Shown here piece after piece: positions 43,116 to 54,254 of a DNA stretch of 64,000 bases. Positions within the stretch are counted from its first letter, which is position 1. Every line of letters begins with the position of its first letter. Location of the stretch: NCBI RefSeq assembly GCF_033115175.1, contig NC_084827.1:60263201-60327200 (forward strand). Reading direction: 5' to 3'. Origin of the DNA: Lepus europaeus (Eukaryota; Chordata; Mammalia; Lagomorpha; Leporidae). The notes below the pieces were generated by a model. That model searched no databases, was not told where the DNA came from, and saw only the letters and a list, made by a program, of their open reading frames with translations. Made by a program: the position numbers and the translations under genes.

Positions 43116-44814
43116 TAGGATTTACTTGATTTCCTGTTGAATTGAACAGCTTTTTAAAAGCTTGTTCAATTTCCCAGAAACTACTCTTTAGAGGGTAGGG
43201 ATTGTAGTATATTATTATATTATTTTACTCCGATATCTCTTACCATGTAACAAATAACTTCCAACACATAGCTGGAAATGCAACCGTTGTTCTCTCGTTT
43301 GGGTGTGGATGAGTGTCCTCAGGTGAATCTCTTCAGTTTGACTTCACTCGATCTGTGATCCAAAGCCTCATGCTGGCCTTTACCCTGTGTCCCATAGCAG
43401 AAACAGTAAGACAAGCATGTGGCAGCCACAACAAGTTTCTCCCATTCCAACACGTAGGGAACTGGAGGCACCGAAGTCACTAGTCCGTGGTTCGTCTGCA
43501 GCCCAGCCCAACACATGGTGTCCCTGTAAAGTCTGCGCAAGATGACTATCCTCAGCCCCAGTCCTGCTCCCTGAGGGAAATTCCCTACCTCAACATTCTC
43601 TGCAGCTATCAATCCCATCTTCTGTGAAATCTTGCCTTTGGGTAAGAAATAGGCCCTGCTTCTAGGTGAGCTTTCTTAGCTTGGTACCTGCTAACAGGTC
43701 ACAGAAGCCGGAGGACTCTTCAGCTGCAAAATTCTCCATTCCTTCAATCCCAGCTGACACAGCTCCCTTATGAACTTGGAGGATCTCAAATATCAGATTA
43801 GGTTCCACTTCTGTGGACATCAGCCAACTCTTGGATTCCTTCCTGAGGGTCCTCTCAGCTTCAGGCAGGGCAGGTTATTACAGAAGCACTGTTCTTAACA
43901 CATGATTTCAATGGGGGCATCTGCCAGGACTCACCTTCAATCTTTCTAAAATCTTAAAAAAAGGGTCTTATTCACGATTGGTGTTTATCTTGAGGCTGTT
44001 TCTACTTTGACGGTCTTTTGATACCTGGATCAATTGTACACAACAGTTTTATATTTCCAACCCAGCAATATCTTGGGCATTTACATGTTCACTAAATTAT
44101 GCTTAGACAAAAAATAAACAGTTCTCTCTTTTGCTCAAATTATTCTTTATCACACTTAACTAAAAACACTCAACTGAAATTTTTTACATTCAGTGTAGAG
44201 AGCCCTGTAGCTAGACCTATGTGTTAATTAGGTATGTCTTCTATTGTCTGAGTGACAACAATGGCAGTTTTTCCACTTGCCTTGCCACTGTGTAACATTG
44301 CTCACCCACTGGCCACCCTCTCAGACTAGCGTGATTATGGATTTTCTAGTTCTTTCCCACGGCTCTGGTTTGGATGTGATGCTTCAGGTGCTGAAAGGTA
44401 ACCCTTGTTGTGGTGAGGTAGGAACACAGCGGCAACTTTGACCGCAAGATTTAGGGCAAGTCCTTTGGAAAATGATTAGGTTTGGAAGGAGCACCAGGTA
44501 GAGCCTCCATGAATGACCAAATCCTGGTAGTTTTACAACAGGGAGAGAGGCAAGACACAGAAAGACATGCCTTCTCCCTGTCTCTTGTCATATGATGCCT
44601 TGAGTTGCCTGGGGGCTCTGCCAGTAGGAAAATTATCATAGGATAAGGCATCTTATCCTTACATTTTCAGAACTATAATCAAGAAATATCTCTCTTTTAT
44701 AAAGCAGCCTGCCTCAGATATTTCATTACAGTGTGAAAAAACGATGAATACTTCCACTACCTGTTCTCAGAGCTAGGGGCACCAGGGACAGACATTTGCT
44801 CACCAGAAACACTT
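43116..44814. other. Unassigned sequence, no gene seen
   Basis: About 1.7 kb without a confident repeat or gene. The minus-strand frame at 43,319-43,618 (99 codons) has no domain features. The stretch near 43,240-43,330 ('gtaacaaataacttccaaca') may be an old mammalian LTR or DNA-transposon remnant. Confidence 0.4.
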
Positions 44815-45166
44815 CTTTTTTTTTGGGGGGGGGGGGACAGGCAGAGTGGACAGCGAGAGAAAGAGAGACAGAGAGAAAGGTGTTCCTTTTTCTGTTGGTT
44901 CACCCTCCAATGGCCACCGCGGTGGGCGCGCTGCGGCCAGCGCATCGCGCTGATCCGAAGGCAGGAGCCAGGTGCTTATCCTGGTCTCCCATGTGGGTGC
45001 AGGGCCCAAGCACTTGGGCCATCCTCCACTGCACTCCCTGGCCACAGCAGAGAGCTGGCCTGGAAGAGGGGCAACCGGGACAGAATCCAGCACCCCGACC
45101 AGGACTAGAACCCGGTGTGCCGGCGCCGCAAGGCGGAGGATTAGCCTATTGAGCCACGGCACCGGC
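44815..45166 (-). mobile_element. Young C-SINE2
   Basis: Minus-strand near-consensus copy with a T9G12 tail junction. Direct repeat ccagaa(a/t)cacttct lies at 44,801-44,814 and 45,167-45,180. Confidence 0.94.
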
Positions 45167-45304
45167 CCAGAATCACTTCTACATTTCTGTAGCAGGTGGT
45201 TCTTTCTGTAGAATAAACTACATTTGTCTTAATATTTCTGAAATATTTTTAGTAGTTAATGTAATGGTTGGATATATAATTATTCTCTGAATAGCCAATA
45301 GTAC

Positions 45305-45670
45305 TGGGGTTTCTGATAAATGGCCATGACAAAACACCAAAGACTGAGAAACTTTTCTTATGGTTCTAGAGGCTGAATGTCAGACAGAAAGGTGTGGCAG
45401 GTTTGATTTCTTCTGAGGCCTCCTTAACTTGCCCAGTAGCTACCTTGTCACTACTTTAACATCGGTTCTTCTCTGGGCACCCTCATCTTTGATGTCTCTG
45501 TGTGGCCACATTTCCTCTTCTCATAAGAACACCAGCCAGGTTGAATTAGGGCCCCTTAATGGCCTCATTTTAACTTAAGAATCTCTTTAAACACCTTGAG
45601 TCTAAATACAGTCACATTTTGGTAGAAGGACTTAGGGTTTTCACCTATGAATAGGGAAGTACAGGGAACT
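45305..45670. repeat. Old mammalian interspersed repeat, family not named
   Basis: 'catgacaaaacaccaaagac', then 'tggttctagaggctgaatgt', then 'tacagtcacattttggtaga' follows a widespread mammalian repeat pattern (a head of the 'aaaataccacagact' kind, with 'ggttctggaggctg' and 'taccatcacattggg' further on). I cannot assign the family from memory. Confidence 0.45.
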
Positions 45671-46097
45671 CATCTTTTAGCACTCGATTGCTTTTTTACC
45701 AATAGTTCTGTAACTTTATTGTAGTATCTTTATATGTACTGTTACCAAGAAATGTAAGCTCTCTTTACATATTTTCAAGGTTTTCTTTACAGCATGGATT
45801 CCTGTCCACAGACTTTAAAGGCATTTTGACCAGTTAATTCCAACTAAAAATAAACTAACTGTAGTTGCATTGAATGCATGTATTAACTATGATTTAATTT
45901 TTGCTTAAGATAGTCTTTGCATCTAGTAGCACAAAAACCACTTGTTTATGTTTGTAAATTTTCTTGTTTAATACTGTGCAGTTTTTTTCCCCAAATAAGT
46001 TCCAGGTTTATTTAATAGATGTGCTGACAGTATCTATTACATAGATACCATAGTAAGTGATATTATTACATAGTAAGTCTAGGAATAGATCACTTCT
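45671..46097. other. Unassigned AT-rich sequence
   Basis: No gene or named repeat recognised. Confidence 0.4.
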
Positions 46098-46107
46098 TAA
46101 AAACCAA

Positions 46108-46749
46108 TCAGCCCTTAAGGTATTAGGATCCAGCTAAAAAGCCAATGAGAGTTTCTCAGGCATGGAAAGCCAAGTCACTGTGGCAAAAAAAAAAAAAAGA
46201 CCTAAATGAAAGATCTCTGTGAGATCTCAGCAGAAAGAAGGAGGTAGCTTTCTTTGAAGGGAGGAGAGAACTTCCACTTTGACTATGGCCTTGTCTAAAT
46301 AAGGTCAGAGTTTGTGAACTCAAGAGGCTTCCATAGTCTTGGCAGCTCATGATCAGAGCCTCAGGTGATTACTGACATCATAAATAAGAATGTCAATTGT
46401 TAAATCAACAACGGGAGTCACTGTGTACTTACTCCCCATGTAGGACCTCTGTCCTTAATGTGTTGTACTATATGAATCAACAGTAAAGCTAGTATTCAAA
46501 CAGTACTTTATACTTTGTGTTTCTGTGTGGGTGCAAACTGTTGACATCTTTACTTAGTATATAATAAGTTGATCTTCTGTATATAAAGATAATTAAAAAT
46601 GAATCTTGATGAAGAATGGGATGGGAGAGGGAGTAGGGGATGGGATAGTTGCAAGTGGGAGGAAGGTTATGGGGGGAAAAAAACCACTATAATCCAAAAG
46701 TTGTACTTTAGAAATTTATATTTATTAAATAAAAGCTTTTAAAAATACA
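46108..46749 (+). mobile_element. 5'-truncated L1 3' UTR, plus strand
   Basis: Plus-strand 3' UTR from 'cagcccttaaggtattagg' to 'attaaataaaagctttt'. The flanking aaaaaccaat recurs at about 46,098 and 46,750. Its A-rich internal tract (46,183-46,198) is the same site where the copy at 63,106 stops. Confidence 0.85.
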
Positions 46750-46757
46750 AAAAACCA

Positions 46758-47106
46758 ATAAAGGGCATCAGAAAAATATCCACAGCTAACAGCATACTTA
46801 ATTGACAGATGAAATGACTTCTCCCTAAAACTGAGAAAAGGTAAGCATAATCACTCTCAATAGTCTATTTAACATTGTTCTGCAAGCCTTTATCAGTGCA
46901 GTATGATAAAAAAGTGAATAGAAGGAGTACATTGGAAAGCAAAATATAAAACTTTCCTTCAAAAGCAATATGATTATTTACATAGAAAAAGCCAGGGTCT
47001 GAATTTTAAAAAGCCAAAGACCCAAACTCCTAACATTGGTAAGTGAATTGTGGTGAATTTATCATATTACAGGATGTAAAATTAACTCATAAAACAATGT
47101 TTTCCT
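46758..47106 (+). mobile_element. Ancient L1 ORF2 fragment, plus strand
   Basis: 'atatccacagctaacagcat', 'tgacttctccctaaaactga', 'ttatttacatagaaaaagcc' and 'attacaggatgtaaaattaa' follow the reverse-transcriptase part of L1 ORF2 in order. No open frame survives. Confidence 0.65.
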
Positions 47107-47451
47107 GAATTTTTTATTTACTTATTTGAAATGTAGAGCTATTGGTGCGGGGAAGGGAGGGAGGGAGAGAAAGATAGAGAGACAGAGAGAGAGATTTTCC
47201 ATCCCTACTTCATCCCTCTCCACCCCCCAGATAACTGCAACAGTCATATCTGGGCCAAGTTGAAGTCAGGATCCAGGTACTCCATCCAGGCTCTCCTGTA
47301 GGTGGCAAGGGCTCAAGTACTTGGGCTATCTTCCACTGCCTTCCCAGACACACTAGCAGGAAGTTGGATTTGGAGCAGAGCAGGTCTTGGATTAATATGA
47401 GATGCCAGGTCACAATTTGTGGCTTAACCCACTGCACCACAACAGCAACTT
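47107..47451 (-). mobile_element. C-SINE, old
   Basis: Minus-strand copy from 'ttttttatttacttatttga' to 'cactgcaccacaacagcaac', with a GA-rich tail. Confidence 0.85.
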
Positions 47452-47479
47452 CTCATATTTTCTTGAGCTAAAATGTGCT

Positions 47480-48100
47480 GTTGGAAACCTAAATTCTATA
47501 AATATAATAGTACTTTTTTAATATAAATGTCCAATTCTTTCAAATTCATTAGTGGAAAATATTATCATTTCTCCATTAACTTACTTTTGCAATTTTGTCA
47601 CAAAGTAGTTTACTGTGTTTTTCTTGGGGTCTTTCATGATTTCCTATACCATTCCACTCATTCATGTGTCCATTTCTTCAAAAATACCAAATTCTTGATT
47701 ATTACAGCTTTAGAGTAAATTTTTAAATCAGATAGTATGATTCTTCTAATACCTTTATTCTTTTGCAAAATTGTTGTAACTATTCTAATTTCTTTGACTT
47801 CATTAGAATCAGCTTATCTACATTTACAAAAGTTCCTGCTAGGATTTTGTAGAAATTGTGTTAAATCTAAGATCAATTTGGGAACAGTTGATATCTTTAT
47901 TATTTGGAGATTTTCAATCAGTGAACACATTTACTTGTGTCTCCTTTCATCAATGTTTTATATACAAGCAATTCTTTCCTTAATCATTTTGATTGCCACC
48001 AAATGTACATGATAGTTATATATACTCTGTATTCTTGCTGAAAATTTTGTATCACTATTCTTATTATAATTATTTTAGGAATTCTAATAGCAATGTTATG
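47480..48100 (-). mobile_element. Ancient L1 ORF2 fragment, minus strand
   Basis: 'tcttgattattacagcttta', 'agaatcagcttatctacatt', 'gatcaatttgggaacagttg' and 'gtattcttgctgaaaatttt' match reverse-strand L1 ORF2 in order. It is a different copy from the plus-strand fragment at 46,758. Confidence 0.7.
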
Positions 48101-48103
48101 CTG

Positions 48104-48416
48104 GGATAGGCATTTGGAGCAGTAGCTAAGATACTGTTTAGTATACTCATACCACACATCAGAATGCCTGTGTTTGAGCCCCAACTCTACTTCCAATTAC
48201 AGCTTCCTGCTATAGGTACCATGATAGGCAAAAGATCATAGCTTCATTGGTTGAATTCCTGAACCCACACAGGACTGGATTCTCAGCTGCCAGGCATTTA
48301 AGGTGTGAACCAGCAAATGGAAGCTCTCTCCTTCAGTCTCTCCTTTTTCTCTCTCTTTCTCTCCCTCTCTCTCTCTCTCTCTCTAAATAACTAACTAAAT
48401 AAATGCTTTTAAAAGA
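48104..48416 (+). mobile_element. C-SINE, old subfamily
   Basis: Diverged plus-strand copy with 'ggcatttggagcagtagcta' and tail 'aaataactaactaaataaat'. Confidence 0.75.
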
Positions 48417-48689
48417 GCATAACAGTATCTCATCATGATTTTAATTTAATGGTGTCTTATAAAAGTAAACATATTTACTTTATAACCCCAGAAATGCAAA
48501 AATCTTTTATAAAAGAATATAGTCAGTATTTTTAGGTTTTAGAACCATTGTAGCTACTCACCTCTGTCTTCCTAGTGTTATAAAGTCACAGGCAAGATTC
48601 AGGCGAATGATGGTGGCTGTTTCTAATAAATCTTCACTTTTTAAGAAAATTGGCATTTGCTTGATCTAGAGAAATAAAAATGCACAAAC

Positions 48690-49145
48690 CTATACACTAA
48701 TATTTATACATTTTCCTCAAAACACCAAAAACTGAAAATACACCAATCATCTACTGATGACTGTGGATAAAAAATGGTGGCACAGCTGTACACTGGAACA
48801 CAACTCAGGAGTGAAAGGGAATGAGTGTTGCTTCATAGGAACCTTGGTGCATCGCAGTGGTGCCATGCTCAGTGAAAGAAACTGATCTCAGGAGGTTCTT
48901 GTATGAGTCCATTCATTGGATCTCCTTGAAAAGACAAAATTACAGTGATGGGGAACAGATCAGAGAATTCCAGGGGCTAGGCATGGAAGTGGAGTGTGTC
49001 TTTAAGGGAGAAGACAAAGGAGATTTTGGGGAGATGGATCTGTATGTGTCCTGGCTGTGTGGATGTTCACACATGTGAACATGTGTTCTAGCACCATACC
49101 CACACACAAGAACATCATCATTAAATTCAGTCCTTATTCAGAGGA
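48690..49145 (+). mobile_element. Ancient L1 3' end, plus strand
   Basis: 'ccaatcatctactgatgact', 'caggggctaggcatggaagt' and 'gtgtggatgttcacacatgt' follow the ORF2 end and 3' UTR of an L1M-type element. Confidence 0.6.
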
Positions 49146-49744
49146 AAGGTAGAGCAGGTATCTCTCTTTCAATGCAAATAGTGGTGAAGAACTAGAGGTC
49201 ATTATCAATCTTTTGTAGTCAACTAAGATTTCTGCACACATATTCGCAAGCACATGGTGTCTACATTTTGCTGTGTGATGCATGATCTTTTGCTTTATCT
49301 TTAAATTTTAAAAACTGCCAATACATTCCGAATGGATAAGCCCACAGGATTAGGAATATGAATTTCCATATTCTATATACCTTTTGCCCCTGGCTAATGT
49401 TAAGACAATTGCTTTGTCTCACTGGACCCCAAATTCCTTTTGTAAAGAACTAGACATTTGGAATGCGCTTCTTGTACCAAATCTAAGGTCAAGCATTTAT
49501 TTCTATCACCCACCAAGAACAGGGTGCTTCAATAGAAATAAATGGTGTTAGTACATTTAGGAAAAAATGTGCCTAGATATTTGAATTTTTTGAAGAGAAA
49601 AACAATGTAATCTAAAAATTTTATAGCTTTATAGAAAGAGTTAACTCTAGTTCATGGTCATTCATTTACATGCAGAGTTTCTGAAAGGCAAGAAGCTACC
49701 ATCTTCTCATCAGTACCTATTTGGATTAAGTGCAATATTTTAAA
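49146..49744. other. Unassigned sequence, no gene seen
   Basis: No gene or named repeat recognised. Confidence 0.4.
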
Positions 49745-50044
49745 TCTTTAAATGTTATTTGTCTTCACCTACTTGAAAGGCAGAGTAAGAGAAGTTTGGG
49801 AGGCACAGAGATCTCCCATGTACTGATTCAATACTCAAATGCCTGCAATAGATAAGGCTGGGCCAAACCAAAGCCAGAAGCCCAGAACTCCATCCACGTC
49901 TCCTATTTCCTACACCCCAGGCCATGTTAGCAGGAAGCTGGATGGGAAGCAGAGTAGCCCAGACTGGAACTGACACTCTTATATGGAATGTGGGCATCGC
50001 AAGCAGCCACTCATCTTAACACACTGCACCATAACTGCTTCCCC
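49745..50044 (-). mobile_element. C-SINE, old
   Basis: Minus-strand diverged copy ending 'acacactgcaccataactgc'. Confidence 0.8.
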
Positions 50045-50474
50045 AGGCACCATTCTTTTATGACATGCTGACAAAGAGGAGTGGAGCCAGATGATTTGTG
50101 ACTCCAGTGACAACTTCTTTGATAAAATATTAGTTGTGGTAGAGTCTGCATGATAGTTACTATGTGTATTTATTATATTATCATTGCTATGTTTTCATCT
50201 AAATAAATTTTTCATAATGCATCCTTAAAATCACACATACCACAACACACACAGGAGCACGTGAGAGGCAGTGGCTGAAGAAATCTGGCACAGTTAACAA
50301 AAAGTAGTTAATACTCTGAGTGACACTCAAACTATTTTCAAGCCAATAATAATGTGTGAAGAGAGGGAGAACGACCTGGTCAGATACATGTAACTCTTAA
50401 AATTGTACATTTCAGATAAATAAGGTGATTAAATTTCTCATCAAAATAGTAGAAAAATGGTCTGCTTGAGGAAT
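50045..50474. other. Unassigned sequence, no gene seen
   Basis: No gene or named repeat recognised up to the direct repeat of the next L1. Confidence 0.4.
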
Positions 50475-50654
50475 AAGCCAATGAGATTCTTTTTTTTTCA
50501 TTTATTAAACTTTTATTTAATGAATATAAATTTCCAAAGTACATCTTATGGGTTACAATGGCTTCCCCCCTCCCATAACTTCCCTCCCACCTGCAACCCT
50601 CCCCTCTCCTGCTCCCTCTCCCCTTCCATTCACTTCAAGATTCATTTTCAATTC

Positions 50655-51060
50655 TCTTTATATACAGAAGATCAGTTTAGTATATATTAGGTGAAGATTT
50701 CAACAGTTTGCCCCATATAGCAACACAAAGTGAAAAAAATACTGTTGGAGTACTAGTTATAGCATTAAATAACAGTGTACAGCACATTAAAGACAGAGAT
50801 CCTACATAATATTTTTTTAAAAAATTAATTAATTTTCTATGCCATTTCCAATTTAACACCAGGGTTTTTTTTTATTTTTTCATTTCCAATTATCTTTATA
50901 TACAGAAGATCGATTCAGTATATAATTAGTAAAGATCTCATCAGTTTGTACCCACATAGAAACACAAAGTGTAAAAATACTGTTTCAGTACTAGTTATAG
51001 CATCACTGCACATTAGACTACACATTAAGGACAGATCCCACATGGGATGTAAGTACACAG
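50655..51060 (-). repeat. Partial tandem duplication within the L1 3' UTR
   Basis: The motif series 'tatatacagaagatc...gtatata-tta...tagttatagcat...acacattaa-gacag' occurs at about 50,658-50,805 and again at about 50,897-51,033. The copy at 40,001 shows the same layout, so it is a subfamily feature rather than a local event. Confidence 0.7.
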
Positions 51061-51937
51061 GGACTCCTGTTGCTGACTTAACAATTTGACACTCCTGTTC
51101 ATGGCGTCAGTAATCTCCCTAGGCTCTAGTCATGAGGTGCCAGGGCTATGGAAGCCTTTAGAGTTCGCTGACTTTGATCTTATTCTGATAGGGTCATAAT
51201 CAAAGTGGAAGTTCTCTCCTCCCTTCGGAGAAGGGTACCTCCTTCTTTGATGGCCCCGTTCATTCCACTGGGATCTCACTCACAGAGATCTTTCATTTAG
51301 GTCATGTACTCCATAGAATACTATACAGCAGTAAGGAACAATGAAACCCAGTCATTTGCAACAAGATGGAGGAATCTGGAAAACATCATGCTGAGTGAAT
51401 TAAGCCAGTCCCAAAGAGACAAATATCATTTGTTTTCCCTGATCGGTGACAACTGAGCACCAAAGGGGAAACCTGTTGAAGTGAAATGGACACTATAAGA
51501 AACAATGACCTGATCAGCTCTTGTTCTGACTCTAGATGTACAATGTAACACTTTATCCTTTTTAGTATTTGCTATTGTTGTTGTTGTTCTAGTACTAGTG
51601 GTTGAACTCTGTAATTAACACACAATTATTCTTAGATGTTTAAATTTTAACTGAAAAGTGATCCCGGTTAAATATAAGAATGGAAAAAGAGAGGGAGGAG
51701 ATGTACAATTTGGGACATGCTCAATTGGACTTGCCCCAAATGGTGGAGTTAGAAATGTGCCAGGGAATTCCAATACAATCCCATCAAGGTGGCATGTACC
51801 AATGCCATCTCACTAGTCCAAGTGATCAATTTCAGTTCACAATTGATGTCTCTGATAGGTCTAAGAGTCAAAGGGATCACACAAACAAGACAAGTGTCTG
51901 CTAATACTAACTGATAGAATCAAAAAGGGAGAGAAGG

Positions 51938-52855
51938 GAGAGCGGCAAGATGGCGGAATAGGCAGGGAGCACACTATTAGCCCGGGGGGAGAGAAAGTTT
52001 AATATAAGTGGAGATACTGCAGGGTCAAGGAAGAGTAGGGGATGAAACAGCAGAGGAAACTCTTCCAGAACTAGTGATTCACAGTGGACCTGCGTGGAGA
52101 GCGTGGGAGCCCAAGTTCGGGACACCAGCGGCAGACTCAACACACCAGCGCTGGAACGCGAGGTGAGCCGAACCTCCATAGCCCGAGATACCAGCGGGCA
52201 AGCGGAAAGAGGAGGCTAGAGGGAACGAGGCTTGAAACTCCGTGGGGAAAAGTTCACCAGGCTAACTAGAAGAGAGAGAAAAAAAATAAAAAAAGTGACT
52301 GATACGGACACAAGTTCCTCTCTCTCCCCTCACCTCTCAAAGGCGAGCAAGACAGAGCAGGCGCCATTTTGGACATACGTCATAAGCAGGGCGACCTCAG
52401 GTCTGCACCAGCCCTGAGCCTAGCAGAAAAACCTGACTCTGGGGGGAGGGGTGAAATAACAGGAGATTAGCATCTAACTTGGCAACCCAGTGGGAGACTG
52501 CAGGAGAATTGGAGCCCACACTGAGGGCAGCAGAGATTCCCTGTGTGGTCCTTGGGATAGAGCTTCTGATCTCTGGCTCCTGTGGGTATATCATTTGCCT
52601 GCTAACTACCTCCAATTACGTTCAGCTGTGCAGAATTACTTCCCTTTTAAATCAAAAAAAGAAAGAGAGATTTACCACACCTAACCTGGGAGTGTCATCG
52701 TTGACACACCCTCAACCCTGAGGAACCAAACACAGCTCTCAGTCCACACTCATCTCAAGCCTCTAAGGCTCCACTGAAAGCAGACAGTCCACTTAATATA
52801 GAGCCATAGTGTAACAAGAAAAAACACCACAGTGAAGAAACCAAATATCTCCAAC
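51938..52855 (+). promoter_or_regulatory. L1 5' UTR (internal promoter region)
   Basis: About 0.9 kb, GC-richer than its surroundings, begins directly at the direct repeat, so the element is full length at its 5' end. L1 5' UTRs hold an internal pol II promoter. The start carries a YY1-type site, as in human L1. The 3' part before ORF1 is A-rich ('gtgaagaaaccaaatatctc'). A C-rich patch at 52,320-52,345 and several CpGs remain. Confidence 0.75.
51946..51956 (+). promoter_or_regulatory. YY1-type site at the L1 start
   Basis: caagatggcgg lies within the first 20 bases of the element. In human L1 an equivalent aagatggc site positions transcription start. The sequence and its location are seen; function here is inferred. 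Confidence 0.65.
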
Positions 52856-53893
52856 ATGCCAAACAACAAACGCAAAAACCGAGGTAACAAGAACAAGGAA
52901 GACACTATGATGCCCCCAAATGAAAAAGACACCCCAATTCAAGATTATGAAGATGATGAGATAGAAGAAATGCAAGAAGCGGATCTCAAAAAATTGATAA
53001 GAACATTAAGAAGTTCTCAAAAACAAATTCTTGAACTACAGAAATCCTTAGTGGACAAGATAGAAAATCTCTCTCGTGAAAGTGAAATATTAAGGAGGAA
53101 TCAAAATGAAATGAAACAACTAGTGGAACAAGAAACTCTGATAGTGACGAGAAATCATAATGAAATGAAGAATTCAATAGATCAAATGACAAACACATTA
53201 GAGAGCCTTAAAAACAGAATGGGCGAAGCAGAAGAGAGAATATCAGACTTAGAAGACAGAGAACAGGAAAGGAAACAGGCAAACCAAAGAAAAGAAGAAG
53301 AAATTAGAAATCTAAAAAATATTGTCGGGAATCTACAGGATACTATTAAAAAACCCAACATTCGGGTTCTAGGAGTTCCTGAAGGCATGGAGAGGGAGAA
53401 AGGATTAGAAGGCATTTTCAGTGAGATACTAGCAGAAAATTTCCCAGGTTTGGAGAAGGACAGAGGCATCTTAGTACAGGAAGCTTATAGAACCCCTAAT
53501 AAACATGACCAAAAGAGATCCTCACCACGACATGTTGTAATCAAACTCACCACAGTGAAACATAAAGAAAAGATCCTAAAAGGTGCAAGAGAGAAATGTC
53601 AGATCACTCTTAGAGGATCTCCAATTAGACTCACAGCAGACTTCTCATCAGAAACCCTACAAGCTAGAAGGGAATGGCGAGACATAGCCCAGGTACTAAG
53701 AGAGAAAAACTGCCAGCCCAGGATACTATATCCTGCAAAGCTCTCATTTGTGAATGAAGGTGAAATTAAGACTTTTCATAGCAAACAGAAACTGAAAGAA
53801 TTTGTTGCCACTCATCCTGCCCTGCAAAAGATGCTTAAAGATGTCTTACACACAGAAACACAGAAACATGGTCACCAATATGAAAGAAGGTAA
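52856..53893 (+). CDS. L1 ORF1 protein, intact, 345 aa
   Basis: Complete frame for the L1 RNA-binding nucleic-acid chaperone, which coats L1 RNA as trimers in the cytoplasm. The N-terminus is basic/acidic (residues about 1-42, 'MPNNKRKNRGNKNK'). A long heptad-rich coiled coil spans about 43-162, and an RRM follows at about 168-257, with 'IRVLGVPEG' at 169-177 and 'PRHVVIKL' at 224-231. A C-terminal domain runs from about 258 to 332, including 'QPRILYPAKLSF' at 287-298. Length and order fit mammalian ORF1p (about 340-370 aa). An in-frame GTG lies 24 bp upstream, but eukaryotic initiation favours the ATG at 52,856 ('ccaacATGcc'). It is the only clearly intact protein frame in the window. No ORF2 follows; the next sequence is a spacer and ERV-derived DNA. 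It could still be translated if the element is transcribed. Confidence 0.93.
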   Translation: MPNNKRKNRGNKNKEDTMMPPNEKDTPIQDYEDDEIEEMQEADLKKLIRTLRSSQKQILELQKSLVDKIENLSRESEILRRNQNEMKQLVEQETLIVTRNHNEMKNSIDQMTNTLESLKNRMGEAEERISDLEDREQERKQANQRKEEEIRNLKNIVGNLQDTIKKPNIRVLGVPEGMEREKGLEGIFSEILAENFPGLEKDRGILVQEAYRTPNKHDQKRSSPRHVVIKLTTVKHKEKILKGAREKCQITLRGSPIRLTADFSSETLQARREWRDIAQVLREKNCQPRILYPAKLSFVNEGEIKTFHSKQKLKEFVATHPALQKMLKDVLHTETQKHGHQYERR

Positions 53894-54254
53894 AGGAAGG
53901 AAACCTCACAGCAAAAGATCACAGGAAGCTCAATTTCTCTTTGACATAGAATTAAACTCTGATGCTCTGTTAAAGCAATGTGTTAAAGTAATCTATGATG
54001 TTCTCTTGATGTCTGTTAAATTCTAATTGTTCAAAAACAGCTGCATTTTTATTAAGAGCTATGGGTTATTTAAATATGTGCTTTTTTCAAAGATTTGAAT
54101 AATCACCTTGTAACAATGATCAAATTTGGTCTATGTTATGTCATGATATTAAGAAATCTTATTTCAACCAGATATTTTGGATTTTGAGCCTTCTTGGCAT
54201 TCTTGACAGGCTTTCAAAAAATCAAAGTTTCAAACAATCTGGTCTCTAAAATTT
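53894..54254 (+). other. Spacer between ORF1 and the ERV-derived body
   Basis: This is where L1 ORF2 should begin after a short gap, but no endonuclease-like frame is present. The first part ('ggaagctcaatttctctttg') may be genuine post-ORF1 L1 sequence. The rest is AT-rich, non-coding and matches nothing else I recognise in the window. It might be further ERV body that diverged from, or was deleted in, the copy at 22 kb. Confidence 0.5.

Noticed and set aside
52832..52855. Upstream GTG start for L1 ORF1, adding 8 residues
   Set aside because: GTG initiation is rare in mammals, and the ATG at 52,856 is in a good context and gives an ordinary ORF1 N-terminus.
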